A stretch of 64,000 nt of DNA from Salegentibacter salinarum (GTDB taxonomy: Bacteria > Bacteroidota > Bacteroidia > Flavobacteriales > Flavobacteriaceae), in assembly GCF_900168115.1 (NCBI RefSeq), contig NZ_FUZC01000001.1, positions 496,001-560,000 of the forward strand. Direction: 5' to 3'. Made by a program: the position numbers and the translations under genes. Shown here one piece after another: positions 26,142-34,057 of the stretch. The notes beneath the pieces were generated by a model. It had not been told where the DNA came from. It saw only the letters and a program-made list of their open reading frames with translations, and did not search any database. The first letter of the stretch is position 1; each line of letters opens with the position of its first letter.

Positions 26142-26999
26142 TTAGAGTACGTTTAAAAGTTGTTCTTTGATTTTTTCCAGCTCATCCTTCATTTGCACCA
26201 CCAGTTGTTGCATAGGGGCATAGTTAGATTTACTTCCAATTGTATTGATCTCACGCCCCATTTCCTGAGAAATAAAACCGAGTTTTCTCCCGTTGGAATC
26301 CTGCGAATTTATGCTTTCGTTAAAATAGGCAAGGTGGTTTTCCAGCCTTACTTTTTCTTCGGTAATGTCAAATTTTTCAATGTAATAAACCAATTCCTGT
26401 TCAAAGCGGTTGTCGTCAACATTCTCTTTAAGATCGGCCACCCCTTTTCTAAGGCGTTCCTTTACCGCATTCACTCTTTCCGGATCAATTCTTAATACTT
26501 CTTGAAGTAAAGCCTCAATATTATTAACACGAAGTTTCAGGTCTTTTTCCAAAGCTTCCCCTTCGTCTGTTCTAAACTGGTTGATTTCCTCCAGGGCTTC
26601 AATCACCGCGGCTTCAATTGCTTTAAATTCAGATTCGTCAATTTCTTCGCGTTCTGTAGTTACAGCATCGGGCATTCTTACTGCCATTTTTAACAACTCG
26701 GTTTCGTCACCGTCAACAATACTTTTCAGTTGTTGCATATAATTTTTGACTACTCCCTGGTTTACAGAAGCGGAAGTTTCTTCGCCGGTTATCTCTACAA
26801 AAAGGGAAAAATCCACTTTTCCGCGGGTAAGCGATTTAGAAATTGTATTTCTTAGTTGAAGTTCTTTTTCGCGGTATTGCGAGGGGATTCGGGCGTTTAC
26901 ATCAAGATTTTTGCTGTTTAGCGACTTGATTTCAACGGTTACTTTTTTTGATGGGAGCTGCGTTATACTTTTCCCAAAACCTGTCATTGACTGAATCAT
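26142..26999 (-). CDS. yicC: YicC/YloC family endoribonuclease
   Basis: The 285-residue protein begins MIQSMTGFGKS, the family signature, and ends with the conserved MGREINTIGSKSNYAPMQQLVVQMKDELEKIKEQLLNV region containing the catalytic acidic residues. YicC-type proteins are RNases and, in E. coli, help degrade the small RNA RyhB. Here it leads a compact operon with gmk and nadD, an arrangement common in Bacteroidota. A well-formed promoter lies just upstream. Confidence 0.93.
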   Translation of the reverse strand: MIQSMTGFGKSITQLPSKKVTVEIKSLNSKNLDVNARIPSQYREKELQLRNTISKSLTRGKVDFSLFVEITGEETSASVNQGVVKNYMQQLKSIVDGDETELLKMAVRMPDAVTTEREEIDESEFKAIEAAVIEALEEINQFRTDEGEALEKDLKLRVNNIEALLQEVLRIDPERVNAVKERLRKGVADLKENVDDNRFEQELVYYIEKFDITEEKVRLENHLAYFNESINSQDSNGRKLGFISQEMGREINTIGSKSNYAPMQQLVVQMKDELEKIKEQLLNVL

Positions 27000-27019
27000 G
27001 CGTGATTTTTAAGCTTGCG

Positions 27020-27049
27020 CAAAGATAATCAATTCTGTAGCAGCGCAAA
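27020..27049 (-). promoter_or_regulatory. Promoter of yicC-gmk-nadD
   Basis: On the minus strand TTTG (27046-27049) is followed after 18 bases by TATCTTTG (27020-27027) and then C. This is very near the Bacteroidota consensus TTTG-N19-TAnnTTTG, with the yicC ATG about 20 bases downstream. Confidence 0.7.
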
Positions 27050-27081
27050 GCCGGCCAATGCCTATTTTGCAGATTCTGGAT

Positions 27082-28047
27082 TTATTGGTTCCGTTCGCTT
27101 ATAAATTTTAATGCTCGCTGTTCGTGATAATATAACTTTTTACGCTGAAAAAAACCAACGTGCCCACCGTGTTTCGGTATTTCAAGATGAAGAAATTCAG
27201 AGTTTTTAGCCACTTCTACCGGATAGGAATGTGGTGACAGAAACGTATCATTTTGTGCGTTAAGCAAAAGTGTAGGAATTTTAATCTTCGGTAAAAAGCC
27301 TATACAACTGCACTTTTTATAATAATCTGAAGCATCTTTAAAGCCGTGCGCTCTACTGGTGTAAAGTTCATCTATGGCGAGTAGTGAATTACATTGTGTG
27401 ATTTCTTCTTTAGTGATTTCTGAAGGAAAATACGTTTGCCGAAGTTGTAATTCCTTTTTCAGGTTTTTTATAAATCGCTTTGAATAGAGAAAATTATGGG
27501 TTTTGTTAAGTTCTTCCAGGGAAGCGCCTAAATCACAAGGGGTAGAAACGGCTACTGCCGATTTAATTTCTGAAGGAATCTCATTTTGTTCTCCTAAATA
27601 TTTCAGCATTAAATTGCCGCCCAGGCTAAAACCCACTAGGCCGATTTCTTTATACTTATTTTCCTGCTGAAGATGATTTATCACCGCCTCAAGATCTTCG
27701 GTAGCACCCGCGTGGTAACTGCGGTAGAGTCGGTTTATTTTCCCGCTGCAGCTTCTAAAATTCATTGAAGCTACATCCCAAGCGTTATCCTGAAAATGCT
27801 TTGCCATCCCGAGCATATAAGGGCGGTTGGCATTTCCGGCGAGTCCGTGCAGTAAAATGATAATTTTCTCGTTTTCAGTCGAATAAAAACTTCGTTCCAA
27901 ATCAAGGAAATCTCCATCGCTTAATTCTATGCGATTTTTGACCTTAAAACGGAAGTCAACTTTGCGTAAAGTTGCTGCATAAATACTGGAAACATGCGCG
28001 TTTTTAAAAATCCCTGGAGCGTTATATTCGGTTTTAATTAGAGGCAT
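27082..28047 (-). CDS. YheT family alpha/beta hydrolase
   Basis: The 321-residue hydrolase has the oxyanion segment LLHGLAGNANRPYMLGMA, the acid-rich RSCSGKINRLYRSYHAG block, and the nucleophile elbow GFSLGGNLMLKYLGEQ; a late Asp (NAQNDTFLS) and His (PKHGGHVGF) complete the triad. The family (UPF0017) contains esterases of uncertain substrate. I use ATG 28047 as the start because a TTG three codons upstream overlaps the -7 box TAACTTTG at 28054-28061. That places the box six bases before the ATG. Confidence 0.88.
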   Translation of the reverse strand: MPLIKTEYNAPGIFKNAHVSSIYAATLRKVDFRFKVKNRIELSDGDFLDLERSFYSTENEKIIILLHGLAGNANRPYMLGMAKHFQDNAWDVASMNFRSCSGKINRLYRSYHAGATEDLEAVINHLQQENKYKEIGLVGFSLGGNLMLKYLGEQNEIPSEIKSAVAVSTPCDLGASLEELNKTHNFLYSKRFIKNLKKELQLRQTYFPSEITKEEITQCNSLLAIDELYTSRAHGFKDASDYYKKCSCIGFLPKIKIPTLLLNAQNDTFLSPHSYPVEVAKNSEFLHLEIPKHGGHVGFFQRKKLYYHEQRALKFISERNQ

Positions 28048-28053
28048 ATCACG

Positions 28054-28061
28054 CAAAGTTA
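28054..28061 (-). promoter_or_regulatory. -7 box of the YheT gene, probably leaderless
   Basis: On the minus strand TAACTTTG is followed by six bases and the ATG at 28047. It decides the start codon, since the alternative TTG lies inside the box. Confidence 0.55.
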
Positions 28062-28082
28062 AGAATGTTAAGTTTTAAAATA

Positions 28083-28098
28083 ATTATGCGTGCATAAT
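28083..28098. promoter_or_regulatory. Operator-like palindrome between divergent YheT and thioesterase genes
   Basis: ATTATGC-GT-GCATAAT is a perfect 7-bp inverted repeat with a 2-base centre, located in the 85-bp gap between divergent start codons. The symmetry and spacing fit a dimeric repressor site. No candidate regulator is adjacent. Confidence 0.45.
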
Positions 28099-28132
28099 AT
28101 TTATGCTTAATTTTATTAAAAAAATAGAGAGA

Positions 28133-28627
28133 ATGTACACCAAAGAATTTGAAATACGCTGGAGTGATATAGATGCAAACAGGCATTTGGCCAATACGGC
28201 TTATGTAAATTTTATGAGCCACACAAGGATGGCTTTTTTAATGGAGAACGGCTTTGGGCAGAAGGATTTGGCGAAGAATAATATTGGTCCGGTGGTTTTT
28301 TACGAGCACATTTATTATTTTAAAGAAGTGTTTGCCGGTAAACCTATAAAGGTGACTTTACAGTTAAAAGGATTGGCAGAAGACGGAATGTACTTTGAAT
28401 TTCTGCATAATTTTTATGATGAAAAAGGTCGAAATTTTGCCAGTTGTGAAATGATGGGCGCCTGGATAGATTTAAAGGAAAGAAAACTTACCAAATTACC
28501 TAAAGCCCTGCGTGATAATTTAGACAGTTTAGGCCATACTGATGATTTTAAGATCTTAACTAAAGAAGATACCAGGAGATTCGGAAAACGGCCACAGCAT
28601 TTAGAACCGGAAAAGTTAGGATTTTAG
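28133..28627 (+). CDS. Acyl-CoA thioesterase, hotdog fold (4HBT)
   Basis: The 164-residue protein starts at MYTKEFEIRWSDIDANRHLANTAYVNFM; the SDIDANRH motif with its Asp is the catalytic signature of 4-hydroxybenzoyl-CoA thioesterase-like enzymes. A frame upstream to 28103 adds a lysine-rich lead that is not conserved-looking. It is divergent from the YheT hydrolase gene, and a palindrome lies between them. Acyl chain preference is unknown. Confidence 0.88.
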   Translation: MYTKEFEIRWSDIDANRHLANTAYVNFMSHTRMAFLMENGFGQKDLAKNNIGPVVFYEHIYYFKEVFAGKPIKVTLQLKGLAEDGMYFEFLHNFYDEKGRNFASCEMMGAWIDLKERKLTKLPKALRDNLDSLGHTDDFKILTKEDTRRFGKRPQHLEPEKLGF

Positions 28628-28660
28628 GGACTTCCTCGGCGGAATTGATTAAATTCCCGC

Positions 28661-29329
28661 ATCGAAAAACATCAATTTTATATAAAATCAGAAAAAGAAC
28701 AAACCCGGGAGATCCTTAAATTTTCCGGGCTTGCCTTTTTGGTTTTACTCGTGTTTGTTCTTCTTGGATTAATGCTGGAATGGTATCTTCTACCCATATT
28801 TGTTGCGCCACTAATCCTCTCGGTTCTGGCACCGTTTATAGACACACCGCAAGGAAAAAAGCAGGGGAAATTAATCTATCATTCTCCACTTTTTATTACT
28901 GAAAGAGAGAAAAATGGAAAAATCATTATTCACGGCGGAACCCTTTTCGATTACTATTATTTGATTGATAGAAACTGGAAAGCGAAGCAACGAATAAGGT
29001 ATATTTTAAGACAGTATATTTTAGGCCTGGTAAAACTTACAGAATCTTATAATGAAAATGAAGCCGCAGAAATCACCCTGGAAGGCACAAGCTATATCTT
29101 AAACGAAAGGACAGCTCAAAAACTGGGTTTTACGAAAAAAAGAACTGATATACTTCAGCAAATTATACTTACTTATAATTATTTGCAGATACTTCTGGCA
29201 AATTCTCTTGCGAAAAATAAATTGAGTTTTCCGGCCGTAGGAAAAGTGAATACGTATACCGCGTCACTTTCGACTATTAAAAGGAATAAAAATTATTTAA
29301 AAAAACTCGCTGAAAAGCTGAGAGATTAA
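28661..29329 (+). CDS. Membrane-anchored hypothetical protein with non-standard start
   Basis: The reading frame is open from 28649 to 29329. The first TTG (28739) falls in the middle of a membrane segment, and the frame upstream of it reads as real protein (IEKHQFYIKSEKEQTREILKF), so the true start is probably near 28661 at ATC, or at ATA 28682. There is no ATG, GTG or usable TTG in that stretch. The protein of about 222 residues has two transmembrane helices (about residues 22-60), then a soluble part with HGGTLFDYYYLIDRNW and a Lys-rich end. Family not recognised. A small hairpin (28638-28660) precedes the proposed start. Confidence 0.6.
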   Translation: MEKHQFYIKSEKEQTREILKFSGLAFLVLLVFVLLGLMLEWYLLPIFVAPLILSVLAPFIDTPQGKKQGKLIYHSPLFITEREKNGKIIIHGGTLFDYYYLIDRNWKAKQRIRYILRQYILGLVKLTESYNENEAAEITLEGTSYILNERTAQKLGFTKKRTDILQQIILTYNYLQILLANSLAKNKLSFPAVGKVNTYTASLSTIKRNKNYLKKLAEKLRD

Positions 29330-29332
29330 AAC

Positions 29333-30232
29333 TTAAGGTCGTATCTCGGTTTTCTTCTTGGTTACCATATATACTCCCACAAATACCAGGATGGCAGCTA
29401 CTATTTTTACCATATTCAGTTGATCTGCGCCAGTTAAAATTGCATAAGTAATCGCAATAAGCGGTTGCATATAAATAAAAACACTAATGGTAGAAGCGGA
29501 AAGTTGTTTTAGCGCATAAATATTCAGTAAATAAGTAGAAAATGTGGTTCCTGCTACCACAAAAGCCATTTTCCAAATCGCATCAAAAGGTAAACTCGTC
29601 CAATTTACATCGGTAAATTCGCCTATGGTTATTGGGAAATTAATAATAACACCAATTAGAAATAACCATTTCATCAAGGTAAACGCGTGATATTTTGCGG
29701 TTAGCGGTTTCACGAGAATTAAATATAGTCCGTAGCTGAATGCGTTTACAATAAAAAGTACGTTGCCCATAGGAATGTTAGGTGCATTCCCGGTGCTTTC
29801 GGCGCTAAAAAGGACTAAAACCAAGGCGCCTGCCAAACCAACGATTATTCCCAGGGTTTTAAGTAATGTGATTCTTTCCCTGATGAGAACGGAAGCAAGG
29901 ATTAGCACCATAACCGGGGAAAGTGTTACAATAACCGAACTGTTTATAGGCGTGGAAAGGCTTAAACCTTTAAAGAAAAACAACATATTAATGACCATTC
30001 CAAAAACGGCACAACCTAAAATTCTTGGCCAGTCAGAAGTTGCAATTTTTTCTTTTGGACCCAGGAAACTAATTCCCCAGAAAAGAACAGCGGCACCAAA
30101 AACCCGTAAAAAAATAAATCCGAAAGGTTCAATATAAGTGGGCATTACGCCTTTAGCAATCGTATGATTAAGTCCGTAGATCGCACTTGCGCCAATGGCC
30201 GCGAAGATGGCCAAAATACGTTTGTTATCCAT
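29333..30232 (-). CDS. DMT superfamily transporter (EamA family)
   Basis: The 299-residue protein has ten predicted helices arranged as two EamA repeats (about 8-140 and 150-290). The repeat openings (FAAIGASAIYGLNHTIAKGVMPTY and FIVNAFSYGLYLILVKPL) and the GALVLVL motif are typical. Substrates of this family are mostly metabolites or amino acids for export and cannot be predicted. Its start overlaps the end of the ArsC-like gene by eight bases, so they are co-transcribed. It is convergent, by three bases, with the gene at 28661. Confidence 0.9.
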   Translation of the reverse strand: MDNKRILAIFAAIGASAIYGLNHTIAKGVMPTYIEPFGFIFLRVFGAAVLFWGISFLGPKEKIATSDWPRILGCAVFGMVINMLFFFKGLSLSTPINSSVIVTLSPVMVLILASVLIRERITLLKTLGIIVGLAGALVLVLFSAESTGNAPNIPMGNVLFIVNAFSYGLYLILVKPLTAKYHAFTLMKWLFLIGVIINFPITIGEFTDVNWTSLPFDAIWKMAFVVAGTTFSTYLLNIYALKQLSASTISVFIYMQPLIAITYAILTGADQLNMVKIVAAILVFVGVYMVTKKKTEIRP

Positions 30233-30578
30233 GAACCGCTGCTTTGGCCGCCGCGACGGTTTTCTTTGAATTTCCTATAAAAATTTCATTATTATTAATA
30301 ATTATCGGTCTTTTTAGGAATGTGTAATGATCTAAAATTAATTTTTTATAATCGGTTTCTGAAAGCTCTTTTTTATTGAGTTCTCTTTCGCGATAAAGTC
30401 GAGCCCTTCGGCTAAATAAAGCTTCATAACTTCCGGCGAGCGCTTTCATTTCTTCCAGCTGTTCTGCAGTAATTTCCTCTTCTTTTATGTCCTGAATTTT
30501 AAAAGAATCTGGTAATTCCAGTTCCTTTAAAATCTTTTGGCAGGTGCTGCAGGTAGAGAGATGATATACTTTTTTCAT
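30225..30578 (-). CDS. ArsC/Spx-like thioredoxin-fold protein
   Basis: The 117-residue protein has the redox pair CSTC at residues 10-13 followed by QKILKELE, and the C-terminal FLKRPIIINNNEIFIGNS block that matches the ArsC family motif with its RP pair. It is therefore an arsenate-reductase-related protein; a true arsenate reductase, a glutaredoxin-like reductase or an Spx-like regulator are all possible. It lies between a lipoprotein gene (12 bases upstream) and an EamA transporter (8-base overlap), and no arsenic genes are nearby. Confidence 0.85.
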   Translation of the reverse strand: MKKVYHLSTCSTCQKILKELELPDSFKIQDIKEEEITAEQLEEMKALAGSYEALFSRRARLYRERELNKKELSETDYKKLILDHYTFLKRPIIINNNEIFIGNSKKTVAAAKAAVHG

Positions 30579-30590
30579 AGCTAATTTTAA

Positions 30591-31382
30591 TTAGTAGTTA
30601 AGCCATTTACTTACTTTATTCTTTGGAAAAGAAAGTTTTAATTCTCCTTCGGCATAACTGGCAGCTTCGTACCGATTATAAACCAGAATAACCCGGTTTT
30701 TGGTAACGGCAATATTTTCGGGAAGTGCAAAACTATCCTTTTCAAAGAAAAATCCGTTGGAATTTATATTTTCTCCTTCCGGAATCTCATATTTTTTTCT
30801 GAATTCTTTTTCAGCAAATTCAGTGAAAGCGTCTAAATCTGAAAATAAATCTTTTTTATAAAGTAATTCGCCTGAAGTGATATCGTAATTAGCATAACGC
30901 GTGGCACCATAACCGTGCGCCCCACCGGTAAACAGGTAGAAATTTGTTTCCAGGACCAATAATTTTTTTGTCTGACTTAATACCGATTGGGAAATTTCAA
31001 CTTCATATTCGGCCTGAGCTTCAGGGAAATCCCTTTTAAAATTCTGAAAATCCTGGATAAATTCACTAACCGCGGCCTTTACATTTTCAGCTTCAGAAGC
31101 TACTTCAGTATTATTAAAAATTTTAATCAGACGCTCCTGGTTGTAGCTATTCATTTCTTTCGCTGCCTCCCGGTCTTCCCTGAATTTTAAATAATTAACT
31201 CTTATTTTAGGGCATTTTTCGGTTTTACAAGCCTCAAAATCTTTAGGCAAAAAACTTTCTTCATAAAAACTCAGCGCTTCGGTATCACCCTTAACCTGTT
31301 TTACACCGGCTTCAGATTTTTCGTCCCGACAGGAAGTGAATATTAAGAAAATAACCAGGAGGGAAAGGATTTTTTGAGACAT
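30591..31382 (-). CDS. Lipoprotein with DUF4163/DUF3298 (RsiV-like) domains
   Basis: The 263-residue protein starts at MSQKILSLLVIFLIFTSCRDEK, a lipoprotein signal with Cys18; the longer frame upstream lacks support. The mature part contains a DUF4163-like N-terminal half and the DUF3298 motif LVLETNFYLFTGGAHGYGATRYANYDITSGELLYKKDLF, then an FPKNKVSKWLNY end. Related domains occur in lysozyme-binding anti-sigma RsiV and in many Bacteroidota lipoproteins. No sigma factor is adjacent, so a regulatory role is not implied. It is first in a unit with the ArsC-like and EamA genes. Confidence 0.83.
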   Translation of the reverse strand: MSQKILSLLVIFLIFTSCRDEKSEAGVKQVKGDTEALSFYEESFLPKDFEACKTEKCPKIRVNYLKFREDREAAKEMNSYNQERLIKIFNNTEVASEAENVKAAVSEFIQDFQNFKRDFPEAQAEYEVEISQSVLSQTKKLLVLETNFYLFTGGAHGYGATRYANYDITSGELLYKKDLFSDLDAFTEFAEKEFRKKYEIPEGENINSNGFFFEKDSFALPENIAVTKNRVILVYNRYEAASYAEGELKLSFPKNKVSKWLNY

Positions 31383-31421
31383 ATAAAAGGCTGTTAAATA
31401 CGCGAATAAAGATAAACCTAT

Positions 31422-31453
31422 TTTGCTTAAAGACAATGAGCACGCTACATTTG
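31422..31453 (+). promoter_or_regulatory. Promoter of the cystathionine synthase/lyase gene
   Basis: TTTG (31422-31425), 20 bases, then TACATTTG (31446-31453) followed by C. This closely matches TTTG-N19-TAnnTTTGC, with the ATG 17 bases downstream at 31471. It also shows that the longer frame from 31423 is not the coding start. Confidence 0.7.
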
Positions 31454-31470
31454 CTATAAACGCAAGAATT

Positions 31471-32613
31471 ATGAAATTTAATACTAAAACCATACATGGA
31501 GGGCAGGAAAATATAGATCCCGCTTACGGATCTGTAATGCCACCTATCTATCAAACAACCACATATTCACAAAGTACACCGGGGGGGCATAAAGGTTTTG
31601 AATATTCCCGAAGCGGAAATCCAACCCGTTCTGCTTTAGAAAAATCTTTGGCCAGCTTAGAAAATGGGAAATTCGGATTAGGTTTTGGCTCCGGACTTGC
31701 GGCGATTGATGCGGTGATGAAGCTTTTTAAACCTGGTGATGAAATAATTTCTACCAACGATCTTTATGGTGGTTCTTACAGGTTGTTTACTTCCATTTTT
31801 GAAAATATGGGGATTAAATTTAATTTCATTGCAATGAATGAAGCTGGTAATATTGAAAAATATATAAACGACAACACCAAAATGCTCTGGATTGAAACCC
31901 CAACCAATCCTATGATGAATATTATTGATATTGAAGCGGTTTCTAAACTTTCCCAAACATATAATTTACTACTTGCGGTAGATAATACTTTCGCTACTCC
32001 TTATCTCCAACAGCCTTTGGATCTCGGGGCTGATATTGTGATGCACAGCGCGACAAAATATTTAGGGGGGCATAGTGATGTAGTTTTGGGCGGATTAGTT
32101 GTAAAAGATGAAGAATTAGCTGAAAAACTACATTTTATTCAGAAAGCCAGCGGTGCCATTTGCGGTCCGCAAGACAGTTTCCTGGTTTTACGCGGAATAA
32201 AAACTTTGCACCTTAGAATGCAGCGTCACTGTGAAAATGGAGAAGCCGTTGCAAGATTCCTGAGATCACACCCCAGAGTAGGAAAGGTTTACTGGCCTGG
32301 ATTTGAAGATCACCCCAACCACGATATTGCAAAAAAGCAAATGAAAGGTTTTGGCGGGATGATCTCTTTTTCAACAACAGAAGACACATTAAAAAGTGCA
32401 ACAAACCTGATTGAAAAGCTGAAGGTTTTCACCCTGGCCGAATCGCTTGGTGGCGTAGAATCTTTAGCCGGGCACCCCGCCACTATGACTCACGCTTCTA
32501 TCCCAAAAGAAGATAGAGCTAAAACCGGAGTGGTGGATTCCCTAATAAGGTTAAGCGTAGGCATTGAGGATGAAGAAGACCTGATTAATGATTTAAAACA
32601 AGCTTTAGAATAG
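31471..32613 (+). CDS. metB: Cystathionine gamma-synthase / gamma-lyase family PLP enzyme
   Basis: The 380-residue enzyme belongs to the Cys/Met metabolism PLP family. The opening TKTIHGGQENIDPAYGSVMPPIYQTTTY, the VDNTFATPYLQQPLDLGADIVMHSATKYLGGHSDV block with the PLP lysine, and SLGGVESLAGHPATMTHASI near the end are all present. Synthase and lyase members are hard to tell apart, and the family also includes bifunctional enzymes, so the symbol is provisional. The gene is monocistronic. The region after it holds repeat-like sequence. Confidence 0.87.
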   Translation: MKFNTKTIHGGQENIDPAYGSVMPPIYQTTTYSQSTPGGHKGFEYSRSGNPTRSALEKSLASLENGKFGLGFGSGLAAIDAVMKLFKPGDEIISTNDLYGGSYRLFTSIFENMGIKFNFIAMNEAGNIEKYINDNTKMLWIETPTNPMMNIIDIEAVSKLSQTYNLLLAVDNTFATPYLQQPLDLGADIVMHSATKYLGGHSDVVLGGLVVKDEELAEKLHFIQKASGAICGPQDSFLVLRGIKTLHLRMQRHCENGEAVARFLRSHPRVGKVYWPGFEDHPNHDIAKKQMKGFGGMISFSTTEDTLKSATNLIEKLKVFTLAESLGGVESLAGHPATMTHASIPKEDRAKTGVVDSLIRLSVGIEDEEDLINDLKQALE

Positions 32614-32626
32614 TTATGTTTTTATG

Positions 32627-32795
32627 CCGCTACTCCGGAGCTCGTGGATTTAGAATGTTGACTTTTATAAATATATCGCTCCTACGTAGCTTAAAACTAT
32701 AGATTTAGATTCTGGGTCTAATCTATGGAAACCTCATCGAGGCACAATATTTATAGAAAAACAATAGCAATAGTCGAAAGAGCTCCATAGGAACG
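32627..32795. repeat. Repeat-like intergenic region with three related CGCTCC(T/A) blocks
   Basis: CCGCTACTCCGGAGCTC (32628-32643), TCGCTCCTACGTAGCTT (32676-32692) and, on the other strand, CCGTTCCTATGGAGCTCT (about 32780-32796) are variants of one motif. Between them TAGATT and AATCTA pair as a hairpin. The text resembles interspersed flavobacterial repeats. It separates two convergent genes; no frame is supported. Confidence 0.4.
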
Positions 32796-32830
32796 GTAAC
32801 TATACAATCGTGAATTCGTGCCTAAAAGAA

Positions 32831-34057
32831 TTATAAAATTTTCTTTAAAATCCATATTAATCGTTGCACTTCGTCCAGGGTGTTATAATGTACCAAACTT
32901 ACCCTCACCACACCGTTCTTTTCTTTTAAGCCTGCATCTTCAATAAGTTTTTTTGCGTAAAAGTCACCAAATCTAATTCCTATTCGGTAATCATCAACCT
33001 TTTCTACTATTTGATCGCTGCTTAGCTCAGTATGCACAAACGAAATTGTGGGAACTCTTTTTTCTCGTTCTGCAATATTTCGACCAATTATTTTAATATC
33101 GGGATGTTCATCTAAATAAGTGAGTAAAGGTTTACTTATTCGTTCTTCGTGCCTGCCAATCAGCTCAAAGACCTTATCCATTTTCTCCTGAAATTCGGCT
33201 TTCTTTTCTTTTGGAAATTCGTGCTTGAATAAGTGATCAAAATATTCGGTAATACCTAATAGACTGTATGTTAATTCAAAATTGAAATTCCCCGGCTGAA
33301 ATTTATAAGGAACATCCTTTTTGGTAAAAAAGTAATGGTTAAATCCTTCCATTTTGTACAGCTGATTGTATTTACCATACATTACAGCCAAATGCGGACC
33401 ATAGGTTTTATACCAGCTAAAAACATAAAAATCTACATCGAGTTTGCGAACATCTACCCTTCGGTGCGGTGCGTAAGCCACTCCATCTACACAAATAAGC
33501 GCGCCGGCTTTATGGACCGTTTTCGCAATTTCTTTGATAGGGTTTATACTTCCCAAAATATTTGAAGCGTGGGTTACGGCAACCAGTTTCGTGCGATTGC
33601 TCAGTAATTTGTTGAGATCGCTTATTTCCAGTTCCAGAGTGTCCGGGTTGGCTTTCCAGATTTTTACATTAATTCCTTTTTCCTTTAAATCTGTCCAGGG
33701 AGAAACATTGGCTTCGTGATCGGTATTGGTAACAATTACTTCGTCGCCTTCTTCCCATTGCTTGCTAATGCAAATACTTAGAATTCGTAAAAGCATAGAG
33801 GAAGAAGAGCCAATTACCACTTCTTCCGGTTTCCCGGCATTTATAAATCTGCTGACCTGCTTGGTAGCGTAAGTCAGTTTTTCTCCGGCTTCCCGGGAAA
33901 CTTTATAGGAAGCGCCTAATTGTACATTATGATGCAATAAATATCCGCTAATACGCTCGGCAACCTTTTTTAAGGTTTGAGAACCTCCGGCATTATCCAT
34001 AAAAGTAAACTCTCTTTGAAGTGCGGGAAACTGACTCCTTACAAATTCAATATCCAT
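32831..34057 (-). CDS. Cysteine desulfurase-like class V aminotransferase (VC1184 subfamily)
   Basis: The 408-residue PLP enzyme resembles SufS/CsdA but belongs to a separate subfamily of unknown substrate. It opens with FPALQREFTFMDNAGGSQTLKKVAERI, has the DGVAYAPHR block and the PLP lysine in FSWYKTYGPHLAVMYG, and ends without the SufS catalytic-cysteine loop that I would expect. Desulfurase activity is therefore not established. Its ATG overlaps the stop of the S9 peptidase gene by one base, so the two are translationally coupled. Confidence 0.83.
   Translation of the reverse strand: MDIEFVRSQFPALQREFTFMDNAGGSQTLKKVAERISGYLLHHNVQLGASYKVSREAGEKLTYATKQVSRFINAGKPEEVVIGSSSSMLLRILSICISKQWEEGDEVIVTNTDHEANVSPWTDLKEKGINVKIWKANPDTLELEISDLNKLLSNRTKLVAVTHASNILGSINPIKEIAKTVHKAGALICVDGVAYAPHRRVDVRKLDVDFYVFSWYKTYGPHLAVMYGKYNQLYKMEGFNHYFFTKKDVPYKFQPGNFNFELTYSLLGITEYFDHLFKHEFPKEKKAEFQEKMDKVFELIGRHEERISKPLLTYLDEHPDIKIIGRNIAEREKRVPTISFVHTELSSDQIVEKVDDYRIGIRFGDFYAKKLIEDAGLKEKNGVVRVSLVHYNTLDEVQRLIWILKKIL

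Noticed and set aside
28103-28132. Longer N-terminus for the thioesterase
   Set aside because: The extra residues are Lys-rich and unlike the family; the ATG at 28133 gives the standard start.
30225-31382. An arsenic resistance operon
   Set aside because: Only an ArsC-like protein is present; no ArsB/Acr3, ArsR or ArsM is nearby, so arsenate reduction is not implied.
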